Program-made: the position numbers and the translations under genes
Notes under the pieces: model-generated
The model's input: the letters and a program-made list of their open reading frames with translations, nothing else
Database searches by the model: none
What the model was told of the DNA's origin: nothing
In this document: piece by piece, positions 59,123 to 64,000 of the stretch
Numbering within the stretch: the stretch's first letter is position 1
Layout of the letters: each line of letters opens with the position of its first letter
Origin: Actinomycetospora chiangmaiensis DSM 45062
GTDB taxonomy: Bacteria; Actinomycetota; Actinomycetes; Mycobacteriales; Pseudonocardiaceae
Assembly: GCF_000379625.1 (NCBI RefSeq)
Contig: NZ_KB903240.1
Coordinates: 248,195-312,194, forward strand
Reading direction: 5' to 3'
Length of the DNA: 64,000 nucleotides

Positions 59123-60342
59123 GATGCTCCTGCGGAGTCGGCGGCGATGTCGGTCACGGCGCGGTCGAGGACGTCGTCGGTCACGAGCCCGCCGATCGCC
59201 CACGCCCGGGTGCCCACGCGCAGCACGGCCAGCCGCAGCAGCGAGGACTCGAGGGCGCCGGCGCTCGCGTTCGCCGTCCGGCCGAGCGCGTTCTGCGGCG
59301 CGGCGACGGCGATGGTCCGGCCGGCGGACCCGGCGTCGCCGATGTTGCCGAGCAGGGATCCCGCGATGTCGGCGGGCAGCGGGACCACGATCAGCTGCGA
59401 CAGCGTCGTCCCGTACTTGCCGATCGCCGCGAACCCGCGCTGCGGGGCGACGCGCGCCACCCCGTCGACGACGGCGGGCACCGAGTCGGGGCTGCCCCGG
59501 CCGAGGACGCCGAACAGGTCGGAGGTGGGGCTGCGGGTGACCCCGACGCCGGGCGTCGGCTGCGCCACGAACAGCGACGGGTCCGGCGTCTCCCGGTCCA
59601 GGTCGAGGAAGCGGGTCACGACGACGGGTCCGGCCGACAGGGTGCCCGTCGCGCCCTTCGTGTGCAGCTCGACGGCGACCGGGAGCCCGTCGGTGGGGTC
59701 CGCCCAGACGTCGAGCGCGCCCACGGTGGTCCGCGGGTCGGCCACGGTGACGCGGAAGCCCGCTGCGTCCACCCCGGCCACGCGGCGGGCCGGCAGCCCG
59801 GTCACGGGATCGTCGGGAAGGGTGCCGGAGAGCAGGCGCCGCGCGAGCTGCGGGGGCAGCAGGTCGTCGGGGCGGGGAAGCCGAACGAGCGGGTCGCGCC
59901 GGACGTAGGTCAGCAGCTGGGCGCCGTAGTCCCACACGACCTGCCCGGTGGACGTGGTGTACCGGCTGCGCTCGCCCGCGGGGTAGAGCTGGTCGACGCG
60001 CACCCGGTCGGGGGCCGCGTACCAGCCGCGCAGCCGGGAGGTGCCGGAGAGCAGGGTGGTGACGTCGGAGAACTGGGCGACGTCGGGGAGGTTCAGCCCG
60101 CCCGAGGCCTCGGCGTACCCCGACCACGGGAGGTTCCCCGAGGCGGCGACACGGTCGCGCAGCTCGGCCGGCGACACCGACACGGCCGGCGACACGGGCC
60201 ATGCTGCGACGACGACGGGGACGGCCACGAGCAGGGCCGCGACGACGGCGACCACCGTCCAGCGCCGGACCCGGACGGACCGGATCGGCGGCGGCGCTCC
60301 GCCGTCACCGGTCGCGCGGAGACGGTCGAGAATCGCGGTCAC
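59119..60342 (-). CDS. Membrane-anchored LolA-like protein
   Basis: A 407-residue protein: N-terminal anchor (about 28-47, WTVVAVVAALLVAVPVVVAAW), then an extracytoplasmic domain with a LolA/MucB-like pattern (WYAAPDRVRVDQLYPAGERSRY, QVVWDYGAQLLTYVRRDPL, DVWADPTDGLPVAVELHTKG). C-terminal region is less clear. First gene of a three-gene operon with ATPase and permease; such actinobacterial operons may handle lipids or lipoproteins, which is inference. GTG start. Confidence 0.75.
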   Translation of the reverse strand: MTAILDRLRATGDGGAPPPIRSVRVRRWTVVAVVAALLVAVPVVVAAWPVSPAVSVSPAELRDRVAASGNLPWSGYAEASGGLNLPDVAQFSDVTTLLSGTSRLRGWYAAPDRVRVDQLYPAGERSRYTTSTGQVVWDYGAQLLTYVRRDPLVRLPRPDDLLPPQLARRLLSGTLPDDPVTGLPARRVAGVDAAGFRVTVADPRTTVGALDVWADPTDGLPVAVELHTKGATGTLSAGPVVVTRFLDLDRETPDPSLFVAQPTPGVGVTRSPTSDLFGVLGRGSPDSVPAVVDGVARVAPQRGFAAIGKYGTTLSQLIVVPLPADIAGSLLGNIGDAGSAGRTIAVAAPQNALGRTANASAGALESSLLRLAVLRVGTRAWAIGGLVTDDVLDRAVTDIAADSAGAS

Positions 60343-60420
60343 CCGCAGCCACGCTCCGTCCCGCCGACCCCGTCCACTCCGTCGAGAGTGCCATCCGCGG
60401 GGCAGGAGCGCCGTGAGGCC

Positions 60421-61449
60421 TCACACCGATTCGAGATCGCGCTTCCGGCTCCTCCGCGTGCGCAGGAGGCTCGCGACGGTGGTCAGGGCGAGGACGCCGA
60501 TGATCACGCCCAGGGACAGCTCGATCCCGATCAACGGCACACCGACCGGCCGCCCGCCGTTCACGAACGGCAGCGTGTTGGTGTGCAGCGCCTCGAGCAC
60601 GAGCTTCACGCCGATGAACGCGAGGATCACGCCGAGGCCGTACTGCAGGTAGACCAGGCGGGACAGCAGCCCGCCGAGCAGGAAGTACAGCTGGCGCAGC
60701 CCGAGCAGGGCGAAGGCATTGGCGGTGAAGACGATGTAGGGGTCCTTGGTGAGCCCGAAGATCGCCGGGATGGAGTCGAGGGCGAACAGCAGGTCGGTCA
60801 GCCCGATGGCGATCATCACCATGAGCATCGGGGTGATCATCCGGCGCCCCGCCTCGCGCACTATGAGCCGGGCGTCGCGGTAGTCCCTGGTGACCGGGAC
60901 CACGCGCCGGACCGCACGGAGCAGGATGTTCTCGCGGAACTCGTCGTCGCCGGCGTCGGAACGCTCGAGGAAGACCTTGACCGCGGTGGCCACCAGGAAG
61001 GCGCCGAAGAGGTAGAACACCCAGGAGAACCGGGAGATCACGGCGGCACCGGCGAGGATGAACCCGCCACGCATCACCAGCGCGATGAGGATGCCGACCA
61101 GCAGCACCCGGTGCTGGAACGCCTTCGGCACCGCGAACGCCGTCATGATCAGCAGGAACACGAACAGGTTGTCCACCGAGAGCGAGTACTCGGTGACGTA
61201 GCCCGCGATGAACGCCGTCGCCTTCGGCCGGCCGCCGAGCACCAGCACCCCGGCCGCGAAGACCACCGCGAGGCCCACGTAGATCGCGACGCCCCGCCCG
61301 GCCTGGCGCATCGTGACCTCGGCCGGCTCACGGCCCGCCCACAGGTCGATCGCGAAGATCAGCACCAGGCCCGCGATCGTCAGGGCCCACACCCAGAAGG
61401 GTTCTCCTCCGCGGACCACGACGGGCCCCGGCACGGCAGACAGCAACAC
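60421..61449 (-). CDS. TerC/Alx-family membrane protein
   Basis: A 342-residue integral membrane protein with about nine helices. TerC signatures are SLSVDNLFVFLLIMTAF, with its membrane Asp, and GLTDLLFALDSIPAIFGLTKDPYIVFTANAFALLGLRQLYFLL, with a second Asp pair. Relatives export Mn2+ (Alx, TerC) and help metallation of secreted enzymes. The GTG at 61449 has GGAGG 6 nt upstream, and the RNA before it carries a probable manganese riboswitch. Confidence 0.92.
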   Translation of the reverse strand: MLLSAVPGPVVVRGGEPFWVWALTIAGLVLIFAIDLWAGREPAEVTMRQAGRGVAIYVGLAVVFAAGVLVLGGRPKATAFIAGYVTEYSLSVDNLFVFLLIMTAFAVPKAFQHRVLLVGILIALVMRGGFILAGAAVISRFSWVFYLFGAFLVATAVKVFLERSDAGDDEFRENILLRAVRRVVPVTRDYRDARLIVREAGRRMITPMLMVMIAIGLTDLLFALDSIPAIFGLTKDPYIVFTANAFALLGLRQLYFLLGGLLSRLVYLQYGLGVILAFIGVKLVLEALHTNTLPFVNGGRPVGVPLIGIELSLGVIIGVLALTTVASLLRTRRSRKRDLESV

Positions 61450-61454
61450 GGAAT

Positions 61455-61600
61455 CCTCCGGTGGGAAGGTCGGCACCACACCGGAGGTCTCTCCCGCGCC
61501 CGACCCGCAACGGGTCGGCGCACCGGGCGCCCCGGACATCTTCCGGCTGTCGTGCTGACGAGGCGCTCGCAGGCGATCCGGGGATACTCCCCTCCACCAG
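61455..61600 (-). promoter_or_regulatory. Probable yybP-ykoY manganese riboswitch with anti-Shine-Dalgarno switch
   Basis: Read on the minus strand: GGAGGGGAGTA (61595-61585) has the 5' P1 strand followed by the GGGGAGUA-type loop of this riboswitch class; GAGACCTCC (61491-61483) supplies the 3' side ending in AGA plus the P1 complement. P1 is GGAGG/CCTCC. Between them a hairpin CCGACCCG-TTG-CGGGTCGG is found. The CCTCC strand can instead pair with the start-site Shine-Dalgarno: CCTCCGGTG and CACCGGAGG are perfect complements over a 15-nt loop. Formation of P1 would free the ribosome-binding site. Both aptamer size (about 113 nt) and the TerC partner fit RF00080. Confidence 0.6.
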
Positions 61601-61702
61601 GGACCCTCCCACGCCGGATCCGCGGCGACCACGCGGGGTGTCCGAAAGCTCACTCTCCTGCGCGCAACCCCGGTGCCCCACGCCGACATCACCGCGGCCA
61701 CC

Positions 61703-61708
61703 TAGGGT
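61703..61708 (+). promoter_or_regulatory. -10 element of the hydrolase-ABC fusion gene (leaderless)
   Basis: TAGGGT ends 7 nt before the GTG at 61716. No ribosome-binding site is present. Divergent from terC. Confidence 0.5.
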
Positions 61709-61715
61709 TCCGGTG

Positions 61716-64000
61716 GTGATCCGCCTGTTCGTGCTGCCCCTGGTCGTGCTGCTGGGGGTGCTCCTCGCGGCTCCGGCGCAGGCGGTGCCGACCCAGACCT
61801 CGGACGGGGTCCGCACCCAGGACCTGCGCATCGCGGTGCGCGACGGCCCGGCCCGGGACCAGCCGCAGTCCCTCGACGCCACGCTCTACCTCCCGGCCCG
61901 GACCCCGGCGCCCGCGATGCTGCTGGCCCACGGGTTCGGCGCGGACAAGCGGTCGGTCGCCGGCGAGGCCCGCAGCCTCGCCGCCCGCGGGTACGTGGTG
62001 CTGGCCTGGTCCGCGCGCGGATTCGGGCAGAGCACCGGACAGATCGCGCTGAACAACCCGGACTACGAGGTCGCGGACGCCTCCCAGCTCGTGGACTGGC
62101 TCGCGCAGCGCCCGGAGGTCACGCAGGACGGCCCCGGCGACCCGCGGGTGGGCGTCATGGGCGGCTCCTACGGCGGCGCGCTCTCCCTCCTGCTCGCCGC
62201 CTACGACCGGCGGGTCGACGTGGCCGTCCCGATCATCACCTGGAACGATCTCGGTCAGGCGCTCTTCCCGAACGACGCCGCCACGGGTCCCCTCGCGGCC
62301 ACCCCGGCGGCGGGCGCGGACGCCCCGGACGGGGTGTTCAAGCGGTCGTGGGCCTCGCTGTTCTTCGGGATCGGCACGCAGACCGGCTCGACCGCGGCAC
62401 CCGACGTCTGCGGCCGGTTCCTCCCCGAGGTCTGCGCGGGCTACGTCGAGGCGGTGCGCACCGGCCGGGAGCCCGCCGCGCTCGCGAGCTACCTCGAGCG
62501 GTCCTCCCCCGCGTCCGTCGCGAACCGCATCACGGCCCCGACGCTGCTGGTGCAGGGCGAGAACGACACGCTGTTCGGCCTCGACCAGAGCGACGCGAAC
62601 GCCCGTGCGATCGCCGCCGGCGGCGGGACCGTCGCCGTGGCCTGGTTCAACGGGGGTCACGACGGCGGGTCGCCGGACGCACGCACGAACGCGCGGATCC
62701 AGGGGTGGTTGGACCACTACCTCCTGGGGACCGGGTCGACGCCGTCCACCGAGTTCACCTACGCGCTGCCCTCCGGGGTCCGCAGCCGCTCGGCGCCCAC
62801 CCAGCGCGTCGTCACCGCACCGGCCTACCCCGCGACGGCGCCGCGCGCCGACCTCGCCCTCTCCGGGGACGAGCAGGCCGTCGTCGCCCCGGCGGGCGGC
62901 GTGCCCGGTTCCATCTCGTCGATCCCCGGTCTCTCCGCCCTGGCCGGCGCCGCCGCCGGTGGCTCGGGCGGCTCGGGCGGCGGGTCGGGCGGCGGGTCGG
63001 GCGGCACCGAGGGATCCGGCGGCGGCGGCGGCGCGGGCGGTGGCGGGGGCGCGGGCGCCCTGCTCGGCCGGCTCGCGGCCGACCTCCCCGGCCAGGCGGC
63101 GACCTTCCGCACCGCGCCGCTGGCGGACCGGACGATCATCTCGGGCTCCCCGCGGGTCCGCATCGCCGTCACGACGACGGGTACGACCGCCCCCGGCGCC
63201 CCCGCGCCGTCGTCGGGACCGGTGCTCTTCGGCAAGGTCTACGACGTCGCCCCCGGACAGAACGGCGCCCCGGAGACGCGGACGCTGCTCGGCAACGCGG
63301 TCGCCCCGCTGCGGCTCGGGCCGCAGGTCGGCACGCAGACGGTGACCGTGACCCTCCCGGCCGTGGCGGCGACCGTGCAGGCCGGGCACCGGCTCGAGGT
63401 CGCGATCGCCACGACCGACCAGGGCTTCGCCTCCCCCGCGGACCCGGCGGTCTACCGCGTCGCGCTCGCCGGTCCGACGCTGTCGGTCCCGGAGGTCCCC
63501 GGCGAACAGGCCGGCGGGTCCACCGTGTCGACCGCACCGCTGATCGCGATCGGGATCCTGCTGCTCGCGGTCGTGGTCGCGGTGATCGTGGGACGGGTCG
63601 TCGCGGCGCGGCGGCGGCGTCGGGACCTCGAACCCGGCGGCGACCTCGCCGTCGACCCGGAGCTCGTCGACGTGCCGCTCGTGGTGCGGGGTGTCGCGAA
63701 GCGGTACCGCAACGGGTTCACCGCGGTCCGCGACGTGTCGTTCCGGGTGGAGCGCGGCCAGGTCCTCGGACTGCTCGGGCCGAACGGGGCCGGCAAGACG
63801 ACGACCCTGCGCATGCTCCTGGGGCTGCTGCGCCCGACGGCCGGTGAGCTGCGGGTCTTCGGGGTGCGGGTGACGCCGGGAGCGCCGGTACTGGGCCGCA
63901 TCGGCTCGTTCGTCGAGGGTCCGGGGTTCCTGCCGCACCTGTCGGGACGGTCGAACCTGGAGCTGTACTGGGCGGCGACCGGACGCCCGCTCCGCGAGGC
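61716..64000 (+). CDS. Secreted hydrolase domain fused to an ABC transporter ATPase (partial)
   Basis: Open to the window edge; 761 codons seen. It begins with a signal or anchor (VIRLFVLPLVVLLGVLLAAP, then AQA). An S15/CocE-type alpha/beta-hydrolase domain (about 30-340) has LAHGFGADKRS, nucleophile Ser in GVMGGSYGGALSLL, Asp in LVQGENDTLFGL and His in FNGGHDGG. A Gly/Ser-rich linker (about 410-445) follows, then a beta-sandwich of the X-Pro-dipeptidase C-terminal kind, a membrane helix (about 607-630, APLIAIGILLLAVVVAVIVG), and a cytosolic ABC ATPase with Walker A LGPNGAGKTT at 688-697. The frame was checked at several points and is continuous. The signature and Walker B motifs lie beyond the edge. 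Confidence 0.85.
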   Translation, partial: MIRLFVLPLVVLLGVLLAAPAQAVPTQTSDGVRTQDLRIAVRDGPARDQPQSLDATLYLPARTPAPAMLLAHGFGADKRSVAGEARSLAARGYVVLAWSARGFGQSTGQIALNNPDYEVADASQLVDWLAQRPEVTQDGPGDPRVGVMGGSYGGALSLLLAAYDRRVDVAVPIITWNDLGQALFPNDAATGPLAATPAAGADAPDGVFKRSWASLFFGIGTQTGSTAAPDVCGRFLPEVCAGYVEAVRTGREPAALASYLERSSPASVANRITAPTLLVQGENDTLFGLDQSDANARAIAAGGGTVAVAWFNGGHDGGSPDARTNARIQGWLDHYLLGTGSTPSTEFTYALPSGVRSRSAPTQRVVTAPAYPATAPRADLALSGDEQAVVAPAGGVPGSISSIPGLSALAGAAAGGSGGSGGGSGGGSGGTEGSGGGGGAGGGGGAGALLGRLAADLPGQAATFRTAPLADRTIISGSPRVRIAVTTTGTTAPGAPAPSSGPVLFGKVYDVAPGQNGAPETRTLLGNAVAPLRLGPQVGTQTVTVTLPAVAATVQAGHRLEVAIATTDQGFASPADPAVYRVALAGPTLSVPEVPGEQAGGSTVSTAPLIAIGILLLAVVVAVIVGRVVAARRRRRDLEPGGDLAVDPELVDVPLVVRGVAKRYRNGFTAVRDVSFRVERGQVLGLLGPNGAGKTTTLRMLLGLLRPTAGELRVFGVRVTPGAPVLGRIGSFVEGPGFLPHLSGRSNLELYWAATGRPLRE

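Noticed and set aside
61483-61510. Possible glycine riboswitch before terC because of GCGGGAGAGACC
   Set aside because: The GCCGAAGG core and the CUCUCAGG end of that class are missing, while the parts match the yybP-ykoY layout and TerC is a typical manganese target.

Overview
The window is 64 kb of very GC-rich chromosome with dense coding and strong third-position G/C, GTG and TTG starts, and many 1-, 4- and 8-nt stop/start overlaps. The neighbour order hisS / glyoxalase-like hydrolase / membrane-anchored cyclophilin, an SOS-box-preceded Rv2578c-type radical SAM gene, a TIGR03618-like F420/FMN split-barrel protein, an ECF42 sigma factor with DGPF proteins and an SCO6745-type protein all point to a filamentous or mycolate-related actinobacterium. 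I would guess Pseudonocardiales, but the genus is inference. I see no tRNA, rRNA, insertion sequence, prophage or CRISPR array, and no gene-free stretch longer than about 270 bases.

Layout. 0-5 kb: Lrp regulator and aminotransferase pair, a degenerate kinase-fold protein, aspS. 5-12 kb: split-barrel protein, an intein-interrupted radical SAM protein behind tandem LexA boxes, acyl-CoA dehydrogenase, a protein built of 26 uninterrupted decapeptide repeats, malic enzyme. 12-16 kb: membrane protein, hisS, glyoxalase-II-like hydrolase, cyclophilin. 16-23.4 kb: gltD, gltB, lgt. 23.4-28.6 kb: trpE-trpM-trpC-trpB-trpA. 28.6-30.6 kb: EamA exporter and divergent LysR regulator. 30.6-41.8 kb: a histidine cluster (hisDC, hisB, hisH, hisA, hisF, hisI) interrupted by a Xre-cupin plus flavoprotein-methyltransferase pair, by a tiny membrane protein and a methyltransferase, and by a DGPF/DGPF/ECF42 sigma module. 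41.8-51 kb: FMN reductase, GH12 glucanase, gnd, DedA protein, two tandem paralogous membrane proteins, CDF transporter, typA. 51-64 kb: FAD oxidase, SCO6745-type protein, esterase, MarR-ClC operon, DyP peroxidase, LolA-like/ABC ATPase/permease operon, TerC behind a probable manganese riboswitch, and an unfinished hydrolase-ABC ATPase fusion running off the right edge.

How it fits together. Much of the middle is amino-acid metabolism: GOGAT supplies glutamate, which HisC uses as amino donor, while the trp and his pathways share PRPP. The trp cluster has no trpF, and the hisA product is of the actinobacterial PriA kind, which serves both pathways. Regulation shows a repeated pattern: a TANNNT -10 hexamer 6-10 nt before the start codon at a dozen genes, the signature of leaderless transcripts. 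The best candidates for a second look are the intein placed exactly before the third iron-sulfur cysteine of an SOS-controlled radical SAM enzyme, the decapeptide solenoid, the riboswitch with a perfect anti-Shine-Dalgarno switch before terC, and the secreted-hydrolase/ABC fusion.
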